Source: Paenibacillus sp. FSL K6-3182 (GTDB lineage Bacteria; Bacillota; Bacilli; Paenibacillales; Paenibacillaceae). From it: a stretch of 64,000 bases of DNA. The translations under genes were made by a program, and so were the position numbers. The stretch covers positions 6,675,001 through 6,739,000 of the forward strand of contig NZ_CP150265.1 of NCBI RefSeq assembly GCF_037976325.1. Reading direction: 5' to 3'. A model generated the notes under the pieces. The model had not been told where the DNA came from, made no database searches, and saw only the letters and a list, made by a program, of their open reading frames with translations. Positions 34,535 to 42,746 of this stretch are shown one piece after another. Within the stretch, counting starts at the first letter, position 1, and each line of letters begins with the position of its first letter.

Positions 34535-35206
34535 TTAGATGGATTGGAGCTTAACCAATTTGAAATCGCCGCCGCGGCTCTCTGGCGCAGTCGAGCACGA
34601 ATAGCTCAATAGGCTGCTGACATCAAGCAGCGTTAAGCGACAGCCATGCTTGGCCCCAGTATCAATGGCGAGCCGTCGATTTCCTTGCCATATGGCTCCA
34701 GGGGAAGAAGCATCCAGCTTGAACGTTGGCGTATGGCCAAAAATAATGGTGTACGACTGCGCCTCGTCCGAATCAGGCAAAGGCGTATAAATAAACTCGT
34801 CGCGAATTTCCGTTAGGTCCTTCTTTTTTTGCTCATGCAGAGGGACACCTGGCCGAATGCCTGCATGAACGAATAAATACTGGCCGACTACCACATATAA
34901 TGAAAGCTTGTGCAGCCATTCTTTCGTTTCCGGGTGAAGCGCACTGCTGGACTCAGCGGATGCAAGAAGCCGCAGCTCCTGATTTCCGAGCAATGCCTGT
35001 GCACCTTCGTTGATAAGCTGGTGAATCGTATCTAGCGTGCCCCATGTAGCGGGCCTATCGGCATCGATGTAGTCGCCCAGCAAAATAAGCCGATCATGGT
35101 GCGGGTTATAAGCTGCTTCTTGAAGCAAAAGCAGCAGTTCTTCTTCATAACCGTGTATATCTGCAATGGCTAAAAGACGCGAGTCTGTTTTTGTTGGATT
35201 ATACAA
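34535..35206 (-). CDS. PPP-family metallophosphatase with altered GNHE motif
   Basis: The 223-residue protein has the PPP (PrpE/ApaH-like) phosphatase motifs LLAIADIHGYEEEL, LILLGDYIDADR, FVHAGIRPGV and IIFGHTPTF. The fourth conserved motif, normally GNHE or GNHD, reads LLGNQELRL, so the catalytic histidine is replaced by glutamine while the metal-binding asparagine stays. Activity may therefore be reduced or changed. The start is TTG at 35206, 12 bases after AAAGG and just past the ATPase stop codon. No ATG or GTG is available in frame. It is the last gene of the ABC transporter operon, which hints at a phosphorylated or phosphonate substrate. Confidence 0.78.
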   Translation of the reverse strand: MYNPTKTDSRLLAIADIHGYEEELLLLLQEAAYNPHHDRLILLGDYIDADRPATWGTLDTIHQLINEGAQALLGNQELRLLASAESSSALHPETKEWLHKLSLYVVVGQYLFVHAGIRPGVPLHEQKKKDLTEIRDEFIYTPLPDSDEAQSYTIIFGHTPTFKLDASSPGAIWQGNRRLAIDTGAKHGCRLTLLDVSSLLSYSCSTAPESRGGDFKLVKLQSI

Positions 35207-35215
35207 ATGAATCGA

Positions 35216-36400
35216 CTACCTTTCTTCCTCATTCGGGTAAATGAAAGCAGAGCGAATGGCTAGCTTTATCGTTACATGCTCGCCAGCCTCTAACGGGACT
35301 GCGAGCACTAAATATACCTTCTGTCCGCAGCTCGTTTGTGCAACTGCACGCCAGCGATTGCCTTCAAAGGTGCAATGAAGCACTTGAAGCTGAATCGTAT
35401 TGTCTGTCCGCTCCTGCGGTGAAGCTAATGAAAGCACGGCTGCGGCGTCTCTTCGCTCGATGACCTCAGCTTCCTCAGGACGGAACATAATAATTGCCTG
35501 CGAATGATCACTTAGGTTCTGCTGCTCTGGCGCGAGCAAACCGTGAATGATCGATGAGCCGATGCGAACAGCGCTGCCGCTGTCTCCGTTTATGACCTCG
35601 CCGCGCAAGCCGTTGATTGCTCCAAGCAAAGAAGCTGCCCAGCGGCTGGCCGGACGCGTGAAGCATTGCTGCGGCGTGCCCATCTGATCAATTTGCCCGT
35701 TGCGCAAAATAAGCAGCCGATCGGCCATAGCGAAGGCTTCCTCCGGGTCATGGGTAACATGGAAAACGCTCATGCCTAATTGGCGGAATAAATACGCCAT
35801 CTCGGTGCGCATTTCTACGCGCAGCCGCATATCAAGGTTGGAGAGCGGCTCATCGAGCAGCATCAGCTTCGGCCTAGTAGCAATTGCCCTCGCAATAGCG
35901 ACCCGCTGCTGCTGACCGCCAGAGAGCTGCGGCGGCAGCCTGCGCTCAAGCCCTTCAAGATGTAGCATCGCCAGCAGCTCCTGAACGCGCTGCTGAATAT
36001 CCGCTCGAGCCATCTTGCTTCTATGCAGCCCATAAGCGATGTTATCGAATACATTCATATGCGGCCACAGCGCATAGTCCTGAAACACCATGTTAACCCC
36101 GCGTTTCTCAGGGGGCATCATGACAGACGGGGAGGCGATAATCTCATCGCCCAGCTTAAGCTGGCCGCCGTCCGGCTTCGATAAGCCGGCGACGAGCTGG
36201 AGCAGCGTCGACTTGCCGCAGCCTGACGGTCCAAGCACGCTAATAATCTCGCCTTCGCGCATGTGGAAAGAAATTCCTTTAAGCGCTTGAAACGATCCGT
36301 AGCTTTTCATTAAACCAGATGCTGCAAGCAGCGGTTTGGGAGCGGCTGGCTTAGGCTCATTTGCCTCGCCATACCTTTGCTGAATCGCTGTCGATGTCAT
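35216..36400 (-). CDS. ABC transporter ATP-binding protein, FbpC/PotA type
   Basis: The 394-residue protein has a complete ABC domain: Walker A LGPSGCGKST (near residue 57), Q-loop NMVFQDYALWPHM, signature QLSGGQQQRVAIARA, Walker B KLMLLDEPLSNLD and the switch histidine in HVTHDPEEA. A TOBE-like C-terminal domain of about 130 residues follows. It energises the permease encoded directly upstream, with which it overlaps by 4 bases (ATGA). The family serves iron(III), polyamine, thiamine and 2-aminoethylphosphonate systems, so the substrate is open. Confidence 0.9.
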   Translation of the reverse strand: MTSTAIQQRYGEANEPKPAAPKPLLAASGLMKSYGSFQALKGISFHMREGEIISVLGPSGCGKSTLLQLVAGLSKPDGGQLKLGDEIIASPSVMMPPEKRGVNMVFQDYALWPHMNVFDNIAYGLHRSKMARADIQQRVQELLAMLHLEGLERRLPPQLSGGQQQRVAIARAIATRPKLMLLDEPLSNLDMRLRVEMRTEMAYLFRQLGMSVFHVTHDPEEAFAMADRLLILRNGQIDQMGTPQQCFTRPASRWAASLLGAINGLRGEVINGDSGSAVRIGSSIIHGLLAPEQQNLSDHSQAIIMFRPEEAEVIERRDAAAVLSLASPQERTDNTIQLQVLHCTFEGNRWRAVAQTSCGQKVYLVLAVPLEAGEHVTIKLAIRSAFIYPNEEER

Positions 36401-38079
36401 GTATTTGCCTCCTTGCGGCGGAGCATGAGCTCAACCGCCAAAATAATCATAATAACGATAAATGATCCAACGACGGTTGCCGCTGAAGCATAACCAAAAT
36501 CCAAATCCTCGAATGCCTTGTTGATCGTAACGGGCAGCGTGAGGAAGTTTGGCGGGAACAGGATCGAATTCACCGCTAAGTCAAACACGCTGGAGCCAAA
36601 TGCAGCAAGGCCCGCAGAGAGCAAAGCGCCGCGTATTAAAGGGACAAGTATGAAACGGACGCGGCTTGCGAGCGTACCGCCTTGCAGCTGCGCGGCAGTA
36701 AGTAGGCTAAGCGGCACTTTCGCCATTGCGCCGACCATCAATCTCGTAATGACGGGAATAGCGCCGGCGATTGCGGCAAGCACAAGAATCCAAGGCGTTC
36801 CGTACAGGAGCAAGCCGATCGAATCGAGCCATTTTTGATTCCAAACGAAAATATACCCAATGCCCAGCACGACGCCGGGAACAGCAAGCGTGACGACAGA
36901 GAACACCTCAATCGTCCGTTTAAATTTGAACTGTGAATAGGTTAAGACATAAGCGACGCACAGTCCGAATAATAGGCCAAGCAGAGCAGCGACTCCAGCG
37001 ATCATTAAGGAATGGGACAAACCCTTCAGCAGCGTGCTTGAGCTATGGAACAATTCCCTGTAATGCTCCAAGGTGAGATTCGCTAGCTTCATACCGCCTG
37101 ACTGTGTTTTGAATATGGACATCAGCACGTTTGCGCCTATCGGAATGCCGATGACTACGGCAAGAAATAACAAGTTTAGTGTGGTAAGAAGCACAGCAAA
37201 CTTTCCAGCCGGCTTCGGTACAGACCGCTGCGCCCGAGCCGATAAGAAATCAAAGCGTGAGCGGCGCATCGCATAAAATTGGACGAACATCGCAATGCCG
37301 ATTAACAATACGAGATAAAAGGACAGAACGCCTGCCATATCGAATCGTATGGGCGATGTGTAGATTGCCGAGTAAATAGAGTAAGGCAGTGTCGGAAAAC
37401 GATAAACAGCGGCAATCGATGCAGGAAGCCCGAAATCGCCGATTGTATCCATAAAGACAAGCGCTGCTCCAGCCCAAACAGCTGGCATAAGCAGAGGCGC
37501 TTGGATCGTACGCCATACCGTGAAAGCAGATGCTCCGGATAGGCGAGCTGCGTGAGACAGCTGATCAACCTTCCACTCCATCGCCGCATGAACACTCAAA
37601 TAAGCGAATGGGAATTTGCTTAAAGTCATAATAAAAATAAGTCCAGCAGGCTGAAAAACAGCGCTCGTAACCCAGTGCCAGCCGAGCAGGTTAACAGCGA
37701 TGCCGCCTCCGGCAGCAAACAGCACCCAGCCCTGCGCTAAAATAAACGAAGGCGTAATAATGAGCAGCCAAACGGAGGCATCCAGCAGCTTAGCTGTTGG
37801 AAATGACCAGTTGGCGCGTATCGTTGCCAGCACACCGCCGAGAATCGTAGCGAGCACCGTCGTTCCAAGTCCAAGCACGACGGAATTTTCGAGTGATTTT
37901 TGCCATAAGGGACGCTTGAATATTTCGAGCAGCAGCGCAAGGTCCCCGAGTTGCCAATTGCCGAAGAAAACCCCAGGCAGCAGTACTTGAATAATAACTG
38001 CCGCCAAGGGATATAAGACGAGGATGAATAGGATGATACTGACAAACCATCCTAACCGATCCTTCATAAAAGTTTGCAT
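36397..38079 (-). CDS. ABC transporter permease, two-domain FbpB type
   Basis: The 560-residue protein is a fused double permease with about twelve membrane helices and two EAA-type loops, one near HAARLSGASAFTVWRTIQAPLLMPAV (residues about 180-205) and one near TAAQLQGGTLASRVRFILVPLIRGAL (about 460-485). This is the FbpB/ThiP architecture. It lies 3 bases after the binding-protein gene and overlaps the ATPase gene, so the three are one operon. Confidence 0.9.
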   Translation of the reverse strand: MQTFMKDRLGWFVSIILFILVLYPLAAVIIQVLLPGVFFGNWQLGDLALLLEIFKRPLWQKSLENSVVLGLGTTVLATILGGVLATIRANWSFPTAKLLDASVWLLIITPSFILAQGWVLFAAGGGIAVNLLGWHWVTSAVFQPAGLIFIMTLSKFPFAYLSVHAAMEWKVDQLSHAARLSGASAFTVWRTIQAPLLMPAVWAGAALVFMDTIGDFGLPASIAAVYRFPTLPYSIYSAIYTSPIRFDMAGVLSFYLVLLIGIAMFVQFYAMRRSRFDFLSARAQRSVPKPAGKFAVLLTTLNLLFLAVVIGIPIGANVLMSIFKTQSGGMKLANLTLEHYRELFHSSSTLLKGLSHSLMIAGVAALLGLLFGLCVAYVLTYSQFKFKRTIEVFSVVTLAVPGVVLGIGYIFVWNQKWLDSIGLLLYGTPWILVLAAIAGAIPVITRLMVGAMAKVPLSLLTAAQLQGGTLASRVRFILVPLIRGALLSAGLAAFGSSVFDLAVNSILFPPNFLTLPVTINKAFEDLDFGYASAATVVGSFIVIMIILAVELMLRRKEANT

Positions 38080-38082
38080 CGT

Positions 38083-39195
38083 TTACTTAACGGACTGGTC
38101 GGCGAACCATTGCTTGATTGCCGCTTCATTTTCAGATGCCCAGGAAGCGTCGGCTGCAACGAGCTTCGCATCGGCTGCGCGATCTTGCTTGGCATTTACG
38201 CCGTTTACGGAAGGCTGGAAATAACTCTCGTCGCCTTGATCAATTAAAGCTTGCTGCGTTTTTGGATCGAGCAGAAATTCGATAAACGCTTTAGCTGCAT
38301 TCGGATTTTTGGTATCCTTCTGAATCGCAGCTACCCGAACGGATGCGGGAGCACCTTCTGCCGGCCAAATAATTTCGATAGGCTCGTTATCGTTTTTCAT
38401 CGCATAGGCATTGCTCTCTTGCAGTGCTGCGATCGAGATTTCACCAGCGGCGAGCGCTTTGACAACGTTTGGATTTTTGGGATATACACGAAGCCCATTG
38501 TCCATCAAAGAGCTAAAGAACGTTTGTCCGCCATCGTTTGTCTTTTCTTTAAAAAACCAAGAAACAAAAGGATAAGCCGGAGCTGCGATCGCTGGGTCAG
38601 CCATGCCGATCATGTTCTTGTACTTCGCATTCGAGAAGTCCTCCCATGATTTTGGCGCATCCTCCGCCTTCACTTTGTCCTTGTTATACACGATAACTCC
38701 CGCAGCATGTGCGCCTGTAGGAACATACCATTGCTTCTCAGGCACAAAAGCTTTGGCAAAGTCAGTTAGATTAGCGACGTTATTCGGCGACCAGCCTTCA
38801 AGCAGTTGACCGCTTGCCCCTAGACCATAAATGGAAGGCATCGCATCCAGCCAAATGACATCCCAATGTGGATTGCCTTTCTCTGCTTCAACGCGGGACA
38901 TAATTTCTGCTCCGTTGCCCGCAACGACCTCCAGCTTGTAGCCGGTAGCTTCCTCAAATAATGGAGCAATAATGCTGTCAAAATCGTTCAAGTATACAGT
39001 AAGCGTTCCTTTATCCTCCGTGGCAGCTGTTTCTGTCGCTTGCGCTTCTTCGGTAGGAGCCGTCGTTTGTGTATTTCCGGCATTTGCTGCCCCTTTATTC
39101 GTATTTCCGGCATTTCCGTTGCCGCATGCAGCAGTTAGTGCCATCAGTCCAGCTAGCAAAACGGTTCCAAGCCAGCGTTTCCCATTCGTTTTCAT
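38083..39195 (-). CDS. ABC transporter substrate-binding lipoprotein, FbpA-like
   Basis: The 370-residue protein has a lipoprotein signal (lipobox LTAACGN near residue 22), an Asn/Thr/Ala-rich linker and a type 2 periplasmic-binding fold with TVYLNDFDSIIAPLFEEATGYKLEVV, NPHWDVIWLDAM and AKAFIEFLLDP. This matches the FbpA/PotD/PhnS superfamily. The tyrosine pair used by FbpA for iron is not evident to me, and no Fur box is seen upstream, so iron is not the safest substrate; 2-aminoethylphosphonate or another small anion is an alternative. GGAGGG lies 11 bases before the ATG. It is the first gene of the operon and is divergent from a LysR gene. Confidence 0.82.
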   Translation of the reverse strand: MKTNGKRWLGTVLLAGLMALTAACGNGNAGNTNKGAANAGNTQTTAPTEEAQATETAATEDKGTLTVYLNDFDSIIAPLFEEATGYKLEVVAGNGAEIMSRVEAEKGNPHWDVIWLDAMPSIYGLGASGQLLEGWSPNNVANLTDFAKAFVPEKQWYVPTGAHAAGVIVYNKDKVKAEDAPKSWEDFSNAKYKNMIGMADPAIAAPAYPFVSWFFKEKTNDGGQTFFSSLMDNGLRVYPKNPNVVKALAAGEISIAALQESNAYAMKNDNEPIEIIWPAEGAPASVRVAAIQKDTKNPNAAKAFIEFLLDPKTQQALIDQGDESYFQPSVNGVNAKQDRAADAKLVAADASWASENEAAIKQWFADQSVK

Positions 39196-39317
39196 CGTTT
39201 TGATTTCCCTCCACTATCTGTTTTGCTTACCTCCTAACTTTAGCAACGGTTTGTCAGATGATTGTTAACGTAATGTCGAGATATTATGAAATATAATCGA
39301 TAGATATTGATATACAT

Positions 39318-39332
39318 ATAGATTTAATCTAT
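39318..39332. promoter_or_regulatory. LysR-type T-N11-A palindrome
   Basis: ATAGATTTAATCTAT is a 15-base near-perfect palindrome containing T-N11-A, the usual recognition pattern of LysR regulators. It lies 35 bases before the LysR gene and about 120 bases before the divergent transporter operon, within an AT-rich region with further partial repeats (ATAGATATTGATAT). Confidence 0.6.
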
Positions 39333-39366
39333 ATTAATAGGCAAAAAGCGAGGGAGTGAGCACGGG

Positions 39367-40269
39367 ATGAATGTACAGCAGCTGCATGTGTTCATGGAGG
39401 TATGCAGCGGTCGAACGCTCGCAGAAGCTGCAGATAAGCTGGGGCTTAAGCAGCCGACAATCAGCTTTCATCTCAAAAGGCTTGAGGAGGAGCTTGGCGT
39501 GGAGCTGTTCCGCAAGCACTCGCGGAGCCTTCAGCCAAGTGAAGCTGCTGTGGATCTGCTCCCCTATGCGAGGCGAATCGTTTTCCTTATGGAAGAAGCT
39601 AGACTTGCCATGCTGGAGCGCCGTGAACAAGGGGAAGGCCGTTTGAGGCTGGGGGCGAGCTACACGCCAGCAACCTATGTGATGCCGCCGCACTTTGCCG
39701 CCTACCGCAAGCTGTATCCAAAAGTAAGCCTCATGCTGACCGTGAAGCAAGCAGCTTCTGTGCTTGCGATGCTGCGCAGCTATGAGATCGATATAGGCAT
39801 CGTCTCTCTTGGCGAATCGCTGGAAGAAGGCCTTATTATACAGCCATTAGTCGCTGATGAGCTGAAGCTGCTGCTTGCGCCGGAGCATCCGTTAGCTAAC
39901 CAGGCGCAAGTAGAGGTCGAAGAGCTGAGACATGCAACATTTCTGCTGCATGAGGTTGGCTCAACCTCACGCACCTTGTCCGATGAGTGGGCAGCCGGGG
40001 CTGGCTTGCAGTGGGAAAGTGTTATGGAGCTGGGTGCGATCGAAACGATCAAGGAAGCTCTAAAATGCAATATGGGTGTTGGCATCCTGCCGCGCCGAAG
40101 CGTCATCCGAGAAATCGAAGCCGGCGAGCTCGTTATGCGCGATCTGCCTCAGTATGTAAACCAGCGGCATATTTGTTTGGCTTACCGTAACGAGGATCAG
40201 CTGTCTCCACATGTCAGATCGTTTATTGAATTTGTACGGCATACCTTCGCTGCACATGGTAAGCTGTAA
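39367..40269 (+). CDS. LysR family transcriptional regulator
   Basis: The 300-residue protein has the LysR helix-turn-helix at residues 1-60 (MNVQQLHVFMEVCSGRTLAEAADKLGLKQPTISFHLKRLEEELGVELFRK) and a substrate-binding effector domain from about residue 90 (GEGRLRLGASYTPATYVMP...). It binds promoter DNA and responds to a small ligand. Divergent from the FbpA-like gene with a T-N11-A palindrome between them, it most likely regulates that transporter. The SDR gene follows after 26 bases and may be co-transcribed. GAGGGAGTG precedes the ATG. Confidence 0.9.
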   Translation: MNVQQLHVFMEVCSGRTLAEAADKLGLKQPTISFHLKRLEEELGVELFRKHSRSLQPSEAAVDLLPYARRIVFLMEEARLAMLERREQGEGRLRLGASYTPATYVMPPHFAAYRKLYPKVSLMLTVKQAASVLAMLRSYEIDIGIVSLGESLEEGLIIQPLVADELKLLLAPEHPLANQAQVEVEELRHATFLLHEVGSTSRTLSDEWAAGAGLQWESVMELGAIETIKEALKCNMGVGILPRRSVIREIEAGELVMRDLPQYVNQRHICLAYRNEDQLSPHVRSFIEFVRHTFAAHGKL

Positions 40270-40295
40270 ATAACGAATATACGGAGGTGGCTTGG

Positions 40296-41147
40296 ATGAG
40301 CGATATGACAGGAAAGGTCGTAGCAGTAACTGGCGCCAATTCCGGCATGGGGCTTGCGACAACAGTCGAGCTTGCGAAGCAAGGGGCGCATGTCGTGATG
40401 ATATGCCGCAGCAAGGAGCGCGGCGAGCGTGCACTTGAACAAGCGCGCAACCAAAGCGGCAGAAGCGATATTGTCCTCATGACCTGCGATTTGGGCTCGT
40501 TTGCCAGCATTCGCACCTTCACTGCTGCATTTAAGCAGAAATATAGCCAGCTTGATGTGTTGATCAACAATGCAGGGGTTGTCGCCTTGAAACGAAGCAT
40601 AACCTCGGATGGATTTGAATCGCAAATCGGCATCAACCATTTGGGACATTTTTTGCTGACTAACGAGCTGCTTGACCTTCTTCAACGTGCTCCGCAAGGG
40701 AGAATTATCAATGTATCGTCTGGTGCGCATAAGGCCGGAAGAATACATTTTGACGATCCGAACCTAACAAGGGGCTATAATGTCGCAAAAGGTTATGCGC
40801 AATCGAAGCTCGCGAATATTTTATTCACGAATGAGCTGGCAAAACGTCTCGCAGGTACGAGGGTGACGGTTAACAGTCTTCATCCCGGGGCGGTAGCGAC
40901 CAATATTGGCGTAGATCGCAAGAGCGGCTTCGGTAAGACGGTGCATAAGCTGCTCAAGCCTTTTTTCAGAACGCCGCTTGAAGGGGCAAAGACGGCTATT
41001 TATTTAGCATCCAGCGATGAAGCGGCAAATCTGACCGGCCAATATTTTATCGACAGCAAGAGCGTTCAAACGGCAAGCAAAGCGAGCAATCCTGAGCTTG
41101 CGGCTAAGCTTTGGGCATGGAGCGAGCAGCAGGTCAAACTTACATAA
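40296..41147 (+). CDS. Short-chain dehydrogenase/reductase
   Basis: The 283-residue protein is a classical SDR of the retinol-dehydrogenase-like type. It has the cofactor motif VTGANSGMGLA near residue 10, NNAG near 85, the catalytic serine in NVSSGAHKAG near 137 and the YxxxK pair in GYAQSKLAN near 160. The Arg after the second strand (ICRSKERG) points to NADP(H). The substrate is unknown. GGAGG lies 8 bases before the ATG at 40296; the GTG at 40287 overlaps that site and is unlikely. Confidence 0.88.
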   Translation: MSDMTGKVVAVTGANSGMGLATTVELAKQGAHVVMICRSKERGERALEQARNQSGRSDIVLMTCDLGSFASIRTFTAAFKQKYSQLDVLINNAGVVALKRSITSDGFESQIGINHLGHFLLTNELLDLLQRAPQGRIINVSSGAHKAGRIHFDDPNLTRGYNVAKGYAQSKLANILFTNELAKRLAGTRVTVNSLHPGAVATNIGVDRKSGFGKTVHKLLKPFFRTPLEGAKTAIYLASSDEAANLTGQYFIDSKSVQTASKASNPELAAKLWAWSEQQVKLT

Positions 41148-41306
41148 TACTTGCCTAATTAGCAGTACTAATCGAACAGCGCACGGGATAAACTGAAAAT
41201 CCATCAACTTATGGAGTCTGCAGAATGCTCAGCATGGCACTTCTCGTTTATTGCGTGAGCTGAGCACACTGCTAAAATTTAACAGGATTTTTTCCAGCTA
41301 AATATA

Positions 41307-41425
41307 AAATAGCAGGAAAAGCTCCTGCTATTTGTAATGGAAGCAGCTCAAATTAGCAATTAACAGGATTTACTCCTGTTAATTCAACACATAATTCCTA
41401 AAAAGCCGCTTTCCAGCAAAATTAC
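41307..41425. repeat. 119-base direct repeat, copy 1
   Basis: It begins with the palindrome AGCAGGAAAAGCTCCTGCT and ends CCAGCAAAATTAC. Copy 2 at 41501-41619 has the same length and I count seven differences, about 94 percent identity. Confidence 0.88.
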
Positions 41426-41500
41426 ATGGAGCTTTTCCTGCTAATTAACTCAAATGAGTGCGCAGCTGAAAATTAACTGGAGCTTTTCCAGCTAAATTAC
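41426..41500. repeat. Inverted relatives of the 119-base repeat
   Basis: Between the two copies lie ATGGAGCTTTTCCTGCTAATT and TGGAGCTTTTCCAGCTAAATT, which are reverse-orientation versions of the GGAAAAGCTCC core, so folded single strands could pair in several registers. Confidence 0.6.
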
Positions 41501-41619
41501 AAATAGCAGGAAAAGCTCCTGCTATTTGTAGTGGAAGCAGCCCAATTTAGCAATTAACAGGATTTACTCCTGCTAATTCAACAAATAATTCCTAAAAAGT
41601 CGCTTTGCAGCAAAATTAC
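41501..41619. repeat. 119-base direct repeat, copy 2
   Basis: This same-orientation copy of 41307-41425 keeps the AGCAGGAAAAGCTCCTGCT palindrome unchanged. The copies start 194 bases apart. Confidence 0.88.
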
Positions 41620-41902
41620 GGTGGAAGCATCCCCATGAGAATATGTTCAGCATTCGAAAAAATTTATAAAAGACTCCCTAGCGGACGCCGCCAAAGTGAA
41701 CCTTTATCTGCCATTAATTCACTCAAATGTTCAAAGCTGTAACAGGAGAAACCATTCTTTCCTATTTAACATAAATTCGAATGAATAATGCTTGTAAGCT
41801 GCTAAAGAAATCTCGAGCTTCAGCTCTATGACACCGGCCGTCAATGGCATATGTGGAATCAAATTATATTTCAAAACCCCTTTTATATTAAGAACCAATA
41901 AA

Positions 41903-41949
41903 TAAAAAAAGCAACCGCCTTGCCCCAAAAAGGTGACAAGACGATTGCT
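41903..41949 (-). terminator. Intrinsic terminator of the FhuF-like gene
   Basis: On the minus strand AGCAATCGTCTTG and CAAGGCGGTTGCT pair with G-T allowance around a 14-base loop and are followed by seven Ts, 10 bases after the stop codon. Confidence 0.82.
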
Positions 41950-41959
41950 CAATGTCCTG

Positions 41960-42745
41960 CTATATATGGCATTCGAAAGGTTTCGGACAAGCTCTGCAAT
42001 ATTCTGCCGAAGACATTTCATAATAGAAGCAGCAGGTTTTGCGAATATCAGGCAGCTCACTCATCGTGTCTATATTCGTTTTGCTCATAAACTTCTTAAA
42101 CGGATTGCGGCGTTCTCCAAATAAGCTTGCTGGTGCAGTCTGCGTTATAAACGTGAAATCCTCATGAAGTCGTTGCAAGATAACCGGATTCGTTTCTTCC
42201 TCTAGTCCGTCCTCATAAAGCGGAGCAATTCGAACCATCGCATTCTCCCATAAGATCACTATAGGTATTCCGCCAACCATAGATAAAGCACGAAATAATG
42301 GAGAAATATGCTCTGCAAAAAGTTCTCTTATTACCTGATCCCGCCACTCTTTCCGCTCCCCAGCTACCGGTTCCGTAACGCTTGGTTCTTCAAAGCTTAA
42401 ATTAGGAAACTTAGATTTCGTCACATTGAACTCGCTGTCGCTAGGTGAAACCAAGCGGCAATTGTCCAACGTCATGGTCAAATTCTTGTTGTATACCGTC
42501 ATCGCATACAGAACAGGAGCAACGACTAGATAAGCATATCGCTTCGCGAGCATCGACGCAGTTACTCTTCTTGATGGCGAAGCTATTTCGCTCCCTAGCC
42601 GATCCAGATAGGTTTCGCATAACTCCTTATTCAATAAATTTCTTGAATAAATGGAGCGATCAGCGGAGTCGGTATTATTTTCATAAGAGAAGTTATATCT
42701 GCTTTTTAAATTGCCCCACTCCGACTTTGAAAGCGTTGCTGACAT
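41960..42745 (-). CDS. FhuF-like 2Fe-2S siderophore iron reductase
   Basis: The protein of 261 residues ends with RKTCCFYYEMSSAEYCRACPK, the C-C-x10-C-x2-C arrangement that binds the 2Fe-2S cluster in FhuF-type ferric siderophore reductases. The rest matches that group in length and general pattern (MLAKRYAYLVVAPVLYAMT, ITQTAPASLFGERRNPF). It would reduce ferric siderophore in the cytoplasm to release iron. The ATG at 42745 begins one base after the binding-protein stop codon, with AAGG 6 bases upstream inside that gene, so the two are coupled and share Fur control. Confidence 0.85.
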   Translation of the reverse strand: MSATLSKSEWGNLKSRYNFSYENNTDSADRSIYSRNLLNKELCETYLDRLGSEIASPSRRVTASMLAKRYAYLVVAPVLYAMTVYNKNLTMTLDNCRLVSPSDSEFNVTKSKFPNLSFEEPSVTEPVAGERKEWRDQVIRELFAEHISPLFRALSMVGGIPIVILWENAMVRIAPLYEDGLEEETNPVILQRLHEDFTFITQTAPASLFGERRNPFKKFMSKTNIDTMSELPDIRKTCCFYYEMSSAEYCRACPKPFECHI

Positions 42746-42746
42746 G

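Larger units (their letters stand above)
41148..41902. other. Gene-free repeat block
   Basis: No convincing gene was seen. From 41280 to 41620 the DNA is made of variations on CAGGAAAAGCTCCTG, TTAACAGGAGTAAATCC and TTTTCCTGCTAATT words in both orientations, including two 119-base direct repeats. The rest (41625-41900) is AT-rich, and a minus-strand frame running through it has no start or family resemblance. Confidence 0.75.

Noticed and set aside
39196..39366. Fur box upstream of the Fbp-type operon
   Set aside because: AT-rich partial palindromes are present, but none matches the 7-1-7 TGATAAT-type consensus; the best palindrome fits a LysR site instead.
41731..42060. 109-codon minus-strand frame across the end of the FhuF-like gene
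   Set aside because: It overlaps the coding sequence and runs through the terminator hairpin; the start has no ribosome binding site and no family is recognised.
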